Shown: in pieces, positions 53,827 to 63,811 of the stretch
Position numbering within the stretch: position 1 is the first letter of the stretch
Layout: each line of letters begins with the position of its first letter
Origin: Chitinophaga sp. MM2321
GTDB lineage: Bacteria; Bacteroidota; Bacteroidia; Chitinophagales; Chitinophagaceae
Assembly (NCBI RefSeq): GCF_964033635.1
Contig: NZ_OZ035533.1
Span: 1,240,001-1,304,000, forward strand
Length of the DNA: 64,000 nucleotides
Direction of reading: 5' to 3'
Notes under the pieces: model-generated
Told to the model about the DNA's origin: nothing
Database searches by the model: none
Seen by the model: only the letters and a program-made list of their open reading frames with translations
Made by a program: the position numbers and the translations under genes

Positions 53827-56055
53827 ATGAAGTCGCTGTTTTTAGTTGTTTGTTTGTTCGCAACTAGTTCTCTTTGGGGAAACCCGCCAGGTAAATTAAT
53901 TACTGAAGGTAAAAGTGATTATAAAATCTTTGTTTCGGAAAGCGCCTCAGATCCTGAGCAGCGTGCGGCAAGGGAACTACAAAAGTATCTTCAAAAGGTG
54001 AGTGGTTGTTTTATGGAAATTACCCATGAAACAAAACCGGACGCCAAATTGATCTATATTGGTTTTACAGGTGCGCCGGAAACATTACTTAAAAATCTGC
54101 AACCAAAGGAGTTTGGTAAAGAAGAGTATATCATCCGCTCGGATGGGGACCAGTTGCTGATTGCCGGCGGAGCGCCCCGGGGAACTTTATATGGCGTGAT
54201 TGGTTATTTATCTGATTACCTGGATTGCCGTTGGTATACCCGCGAAGTAATCAAAACACCTAAACAAACAACCATTACCCTATCCCAAATTGAAGACCGT
54301 CAGAAGCCTGTCTTTGTAAACCGCGAAGCCTGGTACCGCGAAGCCTATAATCCTGAATGGGCCATGCATAACCGGCTGAATCCTACCATCGTTCCGCTGC
54401 CCGATTCAATGGGTGGCAGTTACATTGCTTACCCGTTTGCCCATACCTTCAGCCAGTTGGTGCCATCGGAAAAGCATTTTTCCACACACCCGGAATATTT
54501 TGCAGAGGTCAACGGAAAGCGGCTCAATGGCCCGAATCCACAGCTTTGCCTGACTAATCCGGCAGTAGTAAAGATAGCAACCGCACAGGTTTTTGAATGG
54601 ATAAAAGAACATCCGGAAGCCAATATTTTTTCTATCGATCAAAATGACGGAGAAGGAAACTGTACATGTAAAGATTGTAAAAAAATAGACGATGCGGAAG
54701 GAAGTCCATCCGGCTCCTTATTAACTTTTGTAAACCAGATTGCTGATACTGTTGGAAAAGTGTATCCTGCTGTTAATCTCCGCACCTTTGCCTATGCCTA
54801 TACAGAAGTGCCGCCCAGAAATATCCGTCCTGCCGATAACGTGACCATCCGCCTTTGCCATTACCAGTATTGTTCGGCGCATCCACTGACAGGATGTGAT
54901 GATCATAAACCGTTCATTGAGCGGTTTAATGCGTGGAAAAAAATTGCCAAACACATTTCGATCTGGGATTACTATACAGACTTTGCCCAATTCCTGATGC
55001 CCTTTCCCAATTTTGAAAGTTTTAAACACGACATTAAATGGTATGCAGACCATGGCGTGGAAAGCATTTTCGCTCAGGGAAACAACGTTCCCGATAATGG
55101 AGGCGGAGAATTTTCTGAGTTACGCGCCTGGGTCATTTCACAATTATTGTGGAATGCAAACCGTGATCCGCAGGCACTCGTGGATGAATATGTGAACAAT
55201 GTATATGGCGATGCTGCTCCGTTTATATCCGGCTATATCAAGCTGCTACATGATGAGGTTAAAAAAGATAATCTTCATTTCAGTATATGGCTGCGGCCAG
55301 AGGAGGTTAAATATTTAAGCGTACCAGTTATGCAGAAAGCAGATAGCCTGTTCGGGCAGGCGCTGAAAGCAGCTGCCGGCGATACGGATCTGATCAACCG
55401 GGTAGAACTGGCTTACTTGCCTGTTTTATATATCAAACTCTATTTCTATTCCACTGGTGGTACCGCATATCTGAACAAGAAAGAGGTGCCTTATACTTTT
55501 GACCGATTTAAGAAAATTATTGCCCGCCATCAGATTAAGGCGACCAGCGAAGACGAAAAGTCTTATGGAGGCCTGGCTGGATTTATGAAGAATGTGGAGA
55601 GCAGTGCTACATTTTATACAGACTGGTGGTTGATCGGTCCCTTTAATGATACAGATAGCAAAGGGCTGCAAACATCTTTTCTGCCGGAAAACTCCCTGGA
55701 CATCAGGAAGGTCTATCCCGGCAATGGCAGCAAAACGACCTGGATAAAACATGAAAACAAGGCATCGGGATATATTGATTTCACCAGCATATTTACGCCA
55801 ACAGAAAAGGTAGTGGCATATGCACAGCGAACTATTACAACAGCAACAGCGAAACCAATGAAATTCGGTGTGGGAAGTAATGATGGGGTAAGGGTCTGGA
55901 TCAATGGAAAACTGGTGCTGGACCGGCCTGTTGCCCGCAAAGCGAAACCCAATGAGGATATTATCGATGTTAATTTGAAAAAAGGAGAAAATACGATCCT
56001 TGTAAAAGTGAATCAACTTAAAGGTGGCTGGGGCTTTTATTTCGCGGAGTTGTAG
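53827..56055 (+). CDS. DUF4838-type secreted glycoside hydrolase-like protein
   Basis: A 742-residue exported protein with signal MKSLFLVVCLFATSSLWG. Residues ~25-130 resemble the alpha-glucuronidase/GH20 N-terminal domain (RAARELQKYLQKVSG, YIIRSDGDQLLIAGGAPRGT, LYGVIGYL). A DUF4838 TIM-barrel follows (PQLCLTNPAV, FSIDQNDGEGNCTCKDCKK, IRLCHYQYCSAHP, ISIWDYYTDFAQF), then a C-terminal beta-sandwich (WWLIGPFNDTDSKG, VRVWINGKLVLDR) as in carbohydrate-binding modules. The activity of the family is poorly defined; hexosaminide- or uronide-type substrates are plausible. The ATG at 53827 is chosen over a TTG at 53812 because it gives the signal peptide. Confidence 0.85.
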   Translation: MKSLFLVVCLFATSSLWGNPPGKLITEGKSDYKIFVSESASDPEQRAARELQKYLQKVSGCFMEITHETKPDAKLIYIGFTGAPETLLKNLQPKEFGKEEYIIRSDGDQLLIAGGAPRGTLYGVIGYLSDYLDCRWYTREVIKTPKQTTITLSQIEDRQKPVFVNREAWYREAYNPEWAMHNRLNPTIVPLPDSMGGSYIAYPFAHTFSQLVPSEKHFSTHPEYFAEVNGKRLNGPNPQLCLTNPAVVKIATAQVFEWIKEHPEANIFSIDQNDGEGNCTCKDCKKIDDAEGSPSGSLLTFVNQIADTVGKVYPAVNLRTFAYAYTEVPPRNIRPADNVTIRLCHYQYCSAHPLTGCDDHKPFIERFNAWKKIAKHISIWDYYTDFAQFLMPFPNFESFKHDIKWYADHGVESIFAQGNNVPDNGGGEFSELRAWVISQLLWNANRDPQALVDEYVNNVYGDAAPFISGYIKLLHDEVKKDNLHFSIWLRPEEVKYLSVPVMQKADSLFGQALKAAAGDTDLINRVELAYLPVLYIKLYFYSTGGTAYLNKKEVPYTFDRFKKIIARHQIKATSEDEKSYGGLAGFMKNVESSATFYTDWWLIGPFNDTDSKGLQTSFLPENSLDIRKVYPGNGSKTTWIKHENKASGYIDFTSIFTPTEKVVAYAQRTITTATAKPMKFGVGSNDGVRVWINGKLVLDRPVARKAKPNEDIIDVNLKKGENTILVKVNQLKGGWGFYFAEL

Positions 56056-56108
56056 CTTTATTAACTCCTACCTGCGCTTTCTTTGGAAGGATGCTTTCTG
56101 TCTCAGGT

Positions 56109-56738
56109 TTAAGTTACCGGTGGGGCAGGAGTGGTTGCTATATCCAGGTTTTTCCGCAGGGATCTGATGGCTTTATAAATAAATTTACGGGCGGTTTGAT
56201 AGTTGATAGACATGATCGAAGTGATTTCTTCGTATGTTTTTTCTTCATAGAATTTCAGATAGATTGCCTGTTTCTGCCTTGGGGGTAGTTGTTCTATGGC
56301 CAGGGTTAACTTGTCAGTCTTTTCTTTTAGTAACTGCGTTACTATCATATGATTCTCATGAGAAGAAGTATATTGATCATTCAATTCAGCAGTCATTATT
56401 CTATCCTTATCAAGCTGTCTTCTTAATACCACCAGCTTCCGCAGCAATAATCTTCTAAGGGATGTGATCAGGTAATATTTAACGGTATTTACTTCCGGTA
56501 ACGTTTCCCGGTCTTTCCATAATTTCAGAAACAGTTCCTGGATACAGTCTTCAACAACATCCGGCGCATAAAAGAATTTTATGCCGATATGATATAATAC
56601 GGGATTATATTTTTTGAAAATAAATTCAAATGCTTTCTTGTCACCTTGCTTGAATTTTGTCCATGCCCCTTCAACGGAAATGCTTTCAAATTTTTCAGCA
56701 CTAATATATGTATGGTCTGTATTTGCTTTAGACAGCAT
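56109..56738 (-). CDS. ECF RNA polymerase sigma factor (FecI-like)
   Basis: A 209-residue sigma-70 family protein. Region 2 (FEFIFKKYNPVLYHIGIKFF; DVVEDCIQELFLKLWKDRET) and region 4 (IEQLPPRQKQAIYLKFYEEK; YEEITSIMSINYQTARKFIY) are clear. It is transcribed away from the FecR gene at 57276, with 537 bp between them, whereas locus 1 has sigma and FecR in tandem. It is presumed to be the partner of that FecR and to switch on locus 3. Confidence 0.92.
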   Translation of the reverse strand: MLSKANTDHTYISAEKFESISVEGAWTKFKQGDKKAFEFIFKKYNPVLYHIGIKFFYAPDVVEDCIQELFLKLWKDRETLPEVNTVKYYLITSLRRLLLRKLVVLRRQLDKDRIMTAELNDQYTSSHENHMIVTQLLKEKTDKLTLAIEQLPPRQKQAIYLKFYEEKTYEEITSIMSINYQTARKFIYKAIRSLRKNLDIATTPAPPVT

Positions 56739-57275
56739 GTTTAATTTTTTATGTTGCGTTCTTCGTAGTGGATGCTTCGTGGTAAGGATGTTTGTTTCCC
56801 TGGATTTTGGTCAGCTAAAAGCATTATTTTTTATAAGGAACTTTCGAAAGGTGGATTATTCATTTAAAGTTAACGTTCCTGCCAACTTTTAAATGTTCAG
56901 CTTGTGGGGAGCTGACGCGGAATTTTAAACTTCATTTTTAAATAAATCCGGGAGATATTAAAAATGGAAAAAAAGGAACATTCCTCCCAAAATAGTTAAG
57001 TTTTTCTGTTTTTCAAAAATTGTTTACCTGATAATTTTTAATAAAAGTATTTATTCATCTCTCTCTCAAACAAAAACCGGCTGGCACTTTTCCAGTATAG
57101 CGTTAATGCCAGACCCTTCGTCAGCGCCCGCTGATCGGCCCTTCCAGCAAAAAGATCCGGATCTTTTTATTTTCTTTAAATATTTTTTTGACAAGAGGGC
57201 TACAAAACCAGGTTTATGTGTTCTTAATAGGGGGAACAATATTGTTTCTCATTGAAAACTAAGCAGTGCATCCGC
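56739..57275. other. 537-bp divergent intergenic region between sigma factor and FecR
   Basis: No gene is seen. It holds three GGAAC motifs (near 56839, 56979 and 57233), which resemble the -35 core of many ECF-sigma promoters, and a perfect 20-bp palindrome at 57149-57168. TTGACA near 57188 is followed by no convincing -10 or -7 box. It should contain the promoters of both the sigma gene and the FecR/SusC/SusD genes, but I cannot place them reliably. Confidence 0.5.
57149..57168. repeat. Perfect 20-bp palindrome
   Basis: AAAAAGATCCGGATCTTTTT is fully self-complementary and is followed by ATTTTC. It can be a dimeric regulator site, or a hairpin with a CCGG loop acting as a terminator or attenuator 108 bp before the FecR start. 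Confidence 0.7.
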
Positions 57276-58328
57276 ATGAAGCATGATAATAATACAGTAG
57301 AATTTCTTCTTATGAGCGATGATTTCAGGAGATGGGTGTTATCCCCTGACCGGGCAAATCATCTCTTTTGGGAAAAATGGATGGCTGAAAATGATGAAAG
57401 ACCAGGTTTGGTAGCGGAAGCCCGAAACATCATACTGGCCGCGGAATTTGATGATGTAAAAATCTACGAAGAAAAGAATGTTACAGCCTGGGAAAGATTA
57501 AACAATAAAATAAACGAAGACCCGGTTGAGTACGATGATCTGCCGGCTCAGCAAACAACAAAGAAAGACAAATTTTTTAAACGGATTTCCGGCCGTAAAA
57601 TCATATTCAGGGCGGCGGCAATACTTGTGGGAGTATTGTTGTCGGGCGCTGTTTATTATTTTCTCCAGGAAAAAAATACAGTTAAGTATGTAACAAATTA
57701 TGGGGAGATCAAGACTGTTACCTTACCTGATGGCTCTGTTGTAACGCTGAATGCCAATTCTGTTTTAAGTTTTGAAACCAACTGGAGTACCAAAACAAAT
57801 CGCGAGGTCTGGATTAAAGGCCAGGCCTTTTTCGACGTACACAAAGGGGCGAATGCGGCCAGCAAAGTATTTATTGTTCATTCGGACAACCTGGATGTAG
57901 AAGTATTAGGAACCACGTTTGATGTCAACAACCGCCGGAACCGCACCAGGGTGGTTTTAAGCACGGGTAAAGTAAAATTAAAAACACTGCATTCAAATGC
58001 GGATTCATTGATTATGCATCCGGGAGAACTAACAGAATTTGCGGATAAAAAAAGTGGATTTGCTACCAGGGTAGTGAAAACGGATGCTTATACTTCATGG
58101 AGAAATAATGAACTGATATTTAATGGAAATACGATTGGTGAGATTAGCAGATTGCTGGAAGATAATTACGGGTATAAGGTGGTAATAAAAAACGAAGGCA
58201 TTTCCGAAAGAAGGTTCAATGGTAGCTTTCCTGCAAACGATCCGGATATCCTGTTAACGGCTTTATCAGAATCATTCCGTGTGAAAGTGATAAAGAAAGG
58301 TCAACAAATCGTCATTGAGAATTACTAG
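57276..58328 (+). CDS. FecR-family anti-sigma factor
   Basis: A 350-residue single-pass membrane protein. The N-terminal cytoplasmic part includes FLLMSDDFRRWVLSPD, a transmembrane helix lies near IIFRAAAILVGVLLSGAVYY, the FecR domain has VTLPDGSVVTLNANSVLSFE, IKGQAFFDVHKG and VEVLGTTFDVNNR, and the C-terminal DUF4974 domain has EISRLLEDNYGYKVVI. It should couple the STN domain of the SusC at 58369 to the sigma factor at 56109. The ATG at 57276 is preferred over a TTG at 57252. Confidence 0.93.
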   Translation: MKHDNNTVEFLLMSDDFRRWVLSPDRANHLFWEKWMAENDERPGLVAEARNIILAAEFDDVKIYEEKNVTAWERLNNKINEDPVEYDDLPAQQTTKKDKFFKRISGRKIIFRAAAILVGVLLSGAVYYFLQEKNTVKYVTNYGEIKTVTLPDGSVVTLNANSVLSFETNWSTKTNREVWIKGQAFFDVHKGANAASKVFIVHSDNLDVEVLGTTFDVNNRRNRTRVVLSTGKVKLKTLHSNADSLIMHPGELTEFADKKSGFATRVVKTDAYTSWRNNELIFNGNTIGEISRLLEDNYGYKVVIKNEGISERRFNGSFPANDPDILLTALSESFRVKVIKKGQQIVIENY

Positions 58329-58368
58329 CAAATGATCTTATATAACATAGGCTTCTAAATTTATATTT

Positions 58369-61300
58369 ATGAGTTATCCTTTACAATTCCTCTTTTTCAA
58401 AAATGGAAACATGCCGCACCGATCATCATTTTCCATCAATGGAAAGGCGCTGGCGCTGTTTATAACATTGCTCTTCTTCCTGCAGTTTAATTCCATGGCG
58501 CAGGATCTTGCATCTGCAAAAGTACCCGGGGAATTGCAGTATTCAGGTAAGAAAGCAGAGAAGCAAAGGCCGTTGCAAATTGTATTGAATGAACTCGAAT
58601 CTCAATATAAAGTGAGCTTCGCATTCGAATTGAGCGTTGTTGATAAGAAATTGGTAAGTCAAAGCAAGGTTATTCCCAATGATCTTGAAAATACACTGAA
58701 CGCCTTGTTGTCTCCTTTGGGATTGCAGTATAAAAAATTAGACGGGGTCCATTATGTAATACAGCCTGTTGAAAACAAAACGGAAAAGAACAGCAAAACA
58801 CCGGATGCTGATCGTTATTCCGGTTCCGCCGTGAAGCAACCAGTCATTACAGCGGATGTTACAGTAAAGGGAAAAGTTACATCTGCAAAAGATGGTACCC
58901 CTTTAATTGGCGTGAGTGTTTTGGTGAAAGGTACTGTAAAGGGAACGGCCACAGATGTGGAAGGAAACTACACGCTCACATTTCCCGATGCGAACAATAC
59001 CCTGGTATTTTCTTTTATCGGATACAGTGCGCAGGAAGTTGAAATAAACGGTAGAAGTTCCATCAACGTTGCTTTGGCAGAGGGCATTCAGAACCTGGAG
59101 AGAGTAGTTATTACAGGTTATTCTACCCAAAGGAAAAGGGATATCACCGGGTCAGTTACCGTGGTGGATATTGATCAGTTGAAAGCAACGCCTTCTTCCA
59201 ATTTCGGACAGCAGCTACAAGGTAAAGCAGCCGGTGTAACGATTGGTACACAAGGCGCTCCGGGCGCCAGCTCAACGATCCGTATCCGTGGTATCGGAAC
59301 GGTAAACAGTAACGGACCGCTTTATATAATTGATGGCGTATCCACCCGTAACCAGGATTTAAATTCAATCAACCCCAATGATATTGAGTCCATGCAAATT
59401 CTGAAAGATGCTTCTTCCGCTTCTATTTATGGCGCTCAGGCATCCAATGGCGTAATTATCATCACCACCAAAAAAGGAAAACTGGGCCGTCCGCGTATTA
59501 CTTATGACGCCTATTATTCCGTCACTTCCCCGGCTAAATTTCTGGACCTGTTAGATACACGCGACCGCGTTGATCTTATGTGGAAAGGAAAATTAAATGC
59601 CGCACAAATCCGGGGCACTTCAAATGTTCCTTCACATCCGCAATTCGGAACGGGACCTACACCAACCTTCCCCAAATATATCACACCGCAGGCCAGCAAC
59701 GGCCCTTTTACGGCAGCTGACTGGACAGAAAAGAACCGCATCACAGAACTTTCTGATGGAACCGACTGGTACAAAGAATCTACCCAGAACGCACCTACGC
59801 AAAGTCATCAGTTAACATTATCCGGCGCCAGCGAATCAGCCCAGTATTTATTGGGACTAAACTATTTTGATCAGAAAGGTATCTTCCTTAATTCTTATTA
59901 TAAACGTTATTCTGCCCGTATCAACACACAGTTTAATGTGCGGAAATGGTTACGTGTCGGAGAAAATGTAACATTGAACTTCTCCAATGATAACCGCTTC
60001 ACCGATCAGAGCGAGAGTAATCCATTGTCCTGGTCGTACCGTATGGTGCCCTGGGTACCTGTGTATGATATCACCGGAAGGTTTGCCGGCACAAAGGCAA
60101 ATGGTTCGGGCAACGGCCAAAACCCCGTGGCGATACTGAACCGTGGGAAAGACAATTTTAACACCAACCTCCGTATCCTGGGTAATATTTTTGCAGAAGC
60201 AGATATAATTTCCGGTTTGAAATTTCGCACGAGCTTCGGATTGGATCATGGAAGATCCAATTCCTACTCGATGACTAAACTGGACCCTGAATTTTCCGAA
60301 ACAACAAACCGTAACCAGTTTACCGAGAGCGCCAATTATAATTACAGATACGTTTGGAGCAATACATTGAATTATGAAAAGACCATCAACAGCGTTCATA
60401 GCATTAAAGGGCTGGTTGGCGCCGAATTCATTAAAGATGGTATTGGCCGGAACCTGAGTGGCAGCCGTTATGGATATTTATTTGAAGACAATGTGAATAC
60501 CTGGACGCTTAGCAACGGTGGTTCAAAAGATTTAAGTAATCTTTCAGCATGGAATGGTGAAATGGCCTTATTCGGCATCTTCGGCCGTGTGGATTATGAA
60601 TACAATAACCGTTATTTATTTACAGGTATCATTCGCCGCGATGGTTCATCCCGTTTCTCACCATCTAACCGTTACGGGGTTTTCCCATCAGCATCTGTAG
60701 GATGGCGTATCTCCCAGGAAAATTTCATGAAAGAAGTTGATTGGGTGGATGACCTGAAACTCCGCGCAGGATACGGCGTAACAGGCAACTCCGAGATTCC
60801 CCGCGTTACAAACTGGGCGGATGAGTATATCACTAATCCTCCGCAAACAAACTACGATTTTGATGGAACCCAGGGTTCTGCTTTTACAGGGTTTGCATTA
60901 TCCAGGTATGGAAATTCAGATACCAAATGGGAGACAACCAAAATGCTGAATGTGGGTTTCGATGCTACCTTGTTTCATGGTAAACTGGAAGCTAATATCG
61001 AATACTATGTGAAGAAAACATCTGATATGCTGGTAGTGGACAATTACTCTTCATTAGCCGGAACGGCTACACCACCCTATGTGAACCTGGGTAATATGGA
61101 AAACAAAGGTTGGGATATTGCCTTAAATCATAAAGGGAATATGGGTAAAGTAGGCTATAACGTTGGCTTCAATATTTCCACCTATCAGAATAAAGTACTC
61201 AGATTAAACAGGGCTGCCGGTACCCGGATTTTTGGCGGCGCCACCCGTTATGGCAATGTAACCGTTACACAACAGGGAAGCCCCATTTCACAGTTTTATG

Positions 61301-62028
61301 GCTACAACATCAAAGGGTTTTATACCAGTGAAGAAGATGTATTGGCATATAAAGGAACTACCGGCGACAGAAAAGGATTACCGGTACTGCCTATCAGCGT
61401 GGCCGGTGATGGTAACCTGGTTGCAAAGGAATGGGTAGGTAAATACATTTTTGAAGATGTAAATGGTGACGGCAGAATTAATGCAGACGATAAAACCATT
61501 ATCGGTAATCCAAACCCCGATTTCACAGGAGGGGTAAGTCTTGGATTAAATTATAAAAATTTCGACCTGAGTGCTTTTTTGTATGCTTCTGTAGGAAATG
61601 ATATTTACAACCAGGTGAAATGGTGGACTGATTTCCAGTCGCAGGATGGCAACCGCTCCGCCACCATGCGTGATAAATCATGGGAACCTGGAAAGAAAGA
61701 TGCTGTACTGCCCATTCTGGATGAAGGAGATATTTTCTCCAATGGAGATGCCAATTCCTATTTTGTAGAAGATGGTACTTTTCTCCGCATGCAAACATTG
61801 AGTTTAGGATATACACTTCCTAAAACCGTACTAACAAAAATCGGTATTCAAAATTTCCGGCTCTACCTGCAGGCAGTCAATTTATTTACACTCACAAAAT
61901 ATACCGGCCTGGATCCTGAAGTTATGAATAACAGTATGGGTGATACCGGGGATATAACAAAAGGTGTTGATTATGGTCGTTGGCCTCAATCGAGACAGTT
62001 CCTGCTAGGACTTAACGTGACTTTTTAA
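58369..62028 (+). CDS. SusC/RagA TonB-linked transporter with STN domain
   Basis: A 1219-residue transporter. After a signal peptide ending NSMAQ come an STN domain (QIVLNELESQYKVSFAFELS, LSPLGLQYKKLDGVHYVIQP), a carboxypeptidase-D-like domain (VKGKVTSAKDGTPLIGVSVL), the plug (RVVITGYSTQRKRDITGSVT; YIIDGVSTR; SMQILKDASSASIYGAQASN) and a barrel ending FLLGLNVTF. The STN domain fits control by the FecI/FecR set of locus 3. The ATG at 58369 is used; an internal ATG at 58411 would give a more compact signal peptide. Confidence 0.94.
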   Translation: MSYPLQFLFFKNGNMPHRSSFSINGKALALFITLLFFLQFNSMAQDLASAKVPGELQYSGKKAEKQRPLQIVLNELESQYKVSFAFELSVVDKKLVSQSKVIPNDLENTLNALLSPLGLQYKKLDGVHYVIQPVENKTEKNSKTPDADRYSGSAVKQPVITADVTVKGKVTSAKDGTPLIGVSVLVKGTVKGTATDVEGNYTLTFPDANNTLVFSFIGYSAQEVEINGRSSINVALAEGIQNLERVVITGYSTQRKRDITGSVTVVDIDQLKATPSSNFGQQLQGKAAGVTIGTQGAPGASSTIRIRGIGTVNSNGPLYIIDGVSTRNQDLNSINPNDIESMQILKDASSASIYGAQASNGVIIITTKKGKLGRPRITYDAYYSVTSPAKFLDLLDTRDRVDLMWKGKLNAAQIRGTSNVPSHPQFGTGPTPTFPKYITPQASNGPFTAADWTEKNRITELSDGTDWYKESTQNAPTQSHQLTLSGASESAQYLLGLNYFDQKGIFLNSYYKRYSARINTQFNVRKWLRVGENVTLNFSNDNRFTDQSESNPLSWSYRMVPWVPVYDITGRFAGTKANGSGNGQNPVAILNRGKDNFNTNLRILGNIFAEADIISGLKFRTSFGLDHGRSNSYSMTKLDPEFSETTNRNQFTESANYNYRYVWSNTLNYEKTINSVHSIKGLVGAEFIKDGIGRNLSGSRYGYLFEDNVNTWTLSNGGSKDLSNLSAWNGEMALFGIFGRVDYEYNNRYLFTGIIRRDGSSRFSPSNRYGVFPSASVGWRISQENFMKEVDWVDDLKLRAGYGVTGNSEIPRVTNWADEYITNPPQTNYDFDGTQGSAFTGFALSRYGNSDTKWETTKMLNVGFDATLFHGKLEANIEYYVKKTSDMLVVDNYSSLAGTATPPYVNLGNMENKGWDIALNHKGNMGKVGYNVGFNISTYQNKVLRLNRAAGTRIFGGATRYGNVTVTQQGSPISQFYGYNIKGFYTSEEDVLAYKGTTGDRKGLPVLPISVAGDGNLVAKEWVGKYIFEDVNGDGRINADDKTIIGNPNPDFTGGVSLGLNYKNFDLSAFLYASVGNDIYNQVKWWTDFQSQDGNRSATMRDKSWEPGKKDAVLPILDEGDIFSNGDANSYFVEDGTFLRMQTLSLGYTLPKTVLTKIGIQNFRLYLQAVNLFTLTKYTGLDPEVMNNSMGDTGDITKGVDYGRWPQSRQFLLGLNVTF

Positions 62029-62042
62029 TCTCCCTTTTTTTA

Positions 62043-63773
62043 ATGATAAAAAAAATAAAGATGAGAAATACATCATTGATTTTTTCGATCGCCACATGGA
62101 TGCTAATCTTTACTTCATGTAATAAGGCGCTGGATTTACGGCCGCAAGGGAGTATTGATAAAGTAGCATTGTCTGATGCAAATGGTATTGACCTGATAGT
62201 GACCAATGCTTATGCTTCTTTAACCCAGAGCCTGAGAGGAGGTACACCTGCTAACTGGTCTTTTGGTTCCATTTATGGTGGAGATGCCAATAAAGGATCC
62301 ACCCCCGGTGATGGACCTGCCGCAATGATCCAGATTGAATTCTATAATATCCTTTCAAATAATGAATGGTGTCTTGAAAAGTGGAACTTCAATTATCAGC
62401 TGATTAAAAACGCCAATCACGCGATGAATTTTGTTAATTCCGCAGGCGATAATGTGAATGCCGATTTAAAAAAGAAAAGAAAGGGAGAATTATTATTTTT
62501 ACGTGCTTTGGGATATTTTGAATTACGCCGGTTCTTCAAAATGGTGCCTTATGTTGACGATGTGCTGGAAGCTACTGACAATAATCCCAAGGTAAAGAAT
62601 GATACAGACATCTATCCGAAGATAGAAGCGGACCTGGTGGAGGCTATAGGGCTGCTGCCGGAAGTGCAGGATAATGTTGGCCGTGTCAACAAGTGGGCTG
62701 CGCAGGCGCTTTTATGCAAGGTGTATATGTATGAAAACAAGTTCTCTGCCGCAGCACCGTTGTTAAAGGGAATAATAGATCTCGGCATGAATTCCAGGGG
62801 GGTGAAGTATCAGTTAACACCAAAGTATAGCGACAACTTCAATATCGCTACGGAGAATAACAGTGAAACCGTATTTGCTATCCAGCATTCAACCGATGAT
62901 CCGGCTGGTGGTAATGCAGATCCGGGAATGATTGGCAATCAGCCTTATGGCTCTGCAGGTGTTATTGCCGGCTGGGGTTTATTCCAACCCTCTTTCTCAC
63001 TGGTTAATTCATTCCAGGTGGATGCAGCCGGATTGCCAAAACTGGATGGCTCTTATATGAACAGCGTCATCCCGGGCTGCAACGTTGCGGGGGCGAATGG
63101 TGTTACTGATATAGCAGACAAAACGATGCCGGTTGATCCCCGTCTGGATCATACTGTTGGTCGCCGGGGTGTACCCTATTATGATTGGGGCATGATGAAA
63201 GAAGATTGGGTAAGGGATGCGGCGAACGGAGGTTTTTTTCTGCCAAAGAAAAATGTATGGAGAAAAACGGATGTTTATTATACCAGCAAACTTTCGGCGC
63301 TGAATACAAATCTGATCCGTTTCGCAGATGTGTTGTTGTGGTATGCGGAGGCATTAGCTGAAACAGATAAGCCCGCAGATGGGCGTATGTATGTGAATAT
63401 AGTGAGGGCGCGTGCTGCCAATGACCTGGTGATGTTAAACGGACAGCCCGCAGCTAATTACAAAGTGAGTGAGTACCCTGCCAGCTATTTCGACAGCAAG
63501 GAAAAAGCACTGAAAGCAATACGCTTCGAACGTAAACTGGAGTTTGGTATGGAAGGAACACGTTTCTTTGATTTACAACGTTGGGGCTATGCCGTAGCCA
63601 AGGAAGAACTGGGCTACTATATATTGAAAGAAAAGGAGCATCTCAGCAAGTTTGCCGCGGTACCTGCCTTCTCTGAATACAAAATGGTTTTCCCTATTCC
63701 TGAAACACAAATATTAAGTATGGGCAATGCCGAAGACGGACAACCCTATTTAAAACAGAATCCCGGATATTGA
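62043..63773 (+). CDS. SusD/RagB-like lipoprotein
   Basis: A 576-residue lipoprotein with lipobox LIFTSC (Cys near residue 26) and the standard NKALDLRPQGSIDKVALSD start. SusD marks are KKRKGELLFLRALGYFELRR, VNKWAAQALLCKVYMYENKF, LIRFADVLLWYAEALAETDK, IRFERKLEFGMEGTRFFDLQ and the terminal QPYLKQNPGY. It is of full length and pairs with the locus 3 SusC. The ATG at 62061 (MRNTSLIF) is an equally good start. Confidence 0.94.
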   Translation: MIKKIKMRNTSLIFSIATWMLIFTSCNKALDLRPQGSIDKVALSDANGIDLIVTNAYASLTQSLRGGTPANWSFGSIYGGDANKGSTPGDGPAAMIQIEFYNILSNNEWCLEKWNFNYQLIKNANHAMNFVNSAGDNVNADLKKKRKGELLFLRALGYFELRRFFKMVPYVDDVLEATDNNPKVKNDTDIYPKIEADLVEAIGLLPEVQDNVGRVNKWAAQALLCKVYMYENKFSAAAPLLKGIIDLGMNSRGVKYQLTPKYSDNFNIATENNSETVFAIQHSTDDPAGGNADPGMIGNQPYGSAGVIAGWGLFQPSFSLVNSFQVDAAGLPKLDGSYMNSVIPGCNVAGANGVTDIADKTMPVDPRLDHTVGRRGVPYYDWGMMKEDWVRDAANGGFFLPKKNVWRKTDVYYTSKLSALNTNLIRFADVLLWYAEALAETDKPADGRMYVNIVRARAANDLVMLNGQPAANYKVSEYPASYFDSKEKALKAIRFERKLEFGMEGTRFFDLQRWGYAVAKEELGYYILKEKEHLSKFAAVPAFSEYKMVFPIPETQILSMGNAEDGQPYLKQNPGY

Positions 63774-63811
63774 GATGGCATAAAAGACAACTTACTTAAA
63801 AGATATTACCC

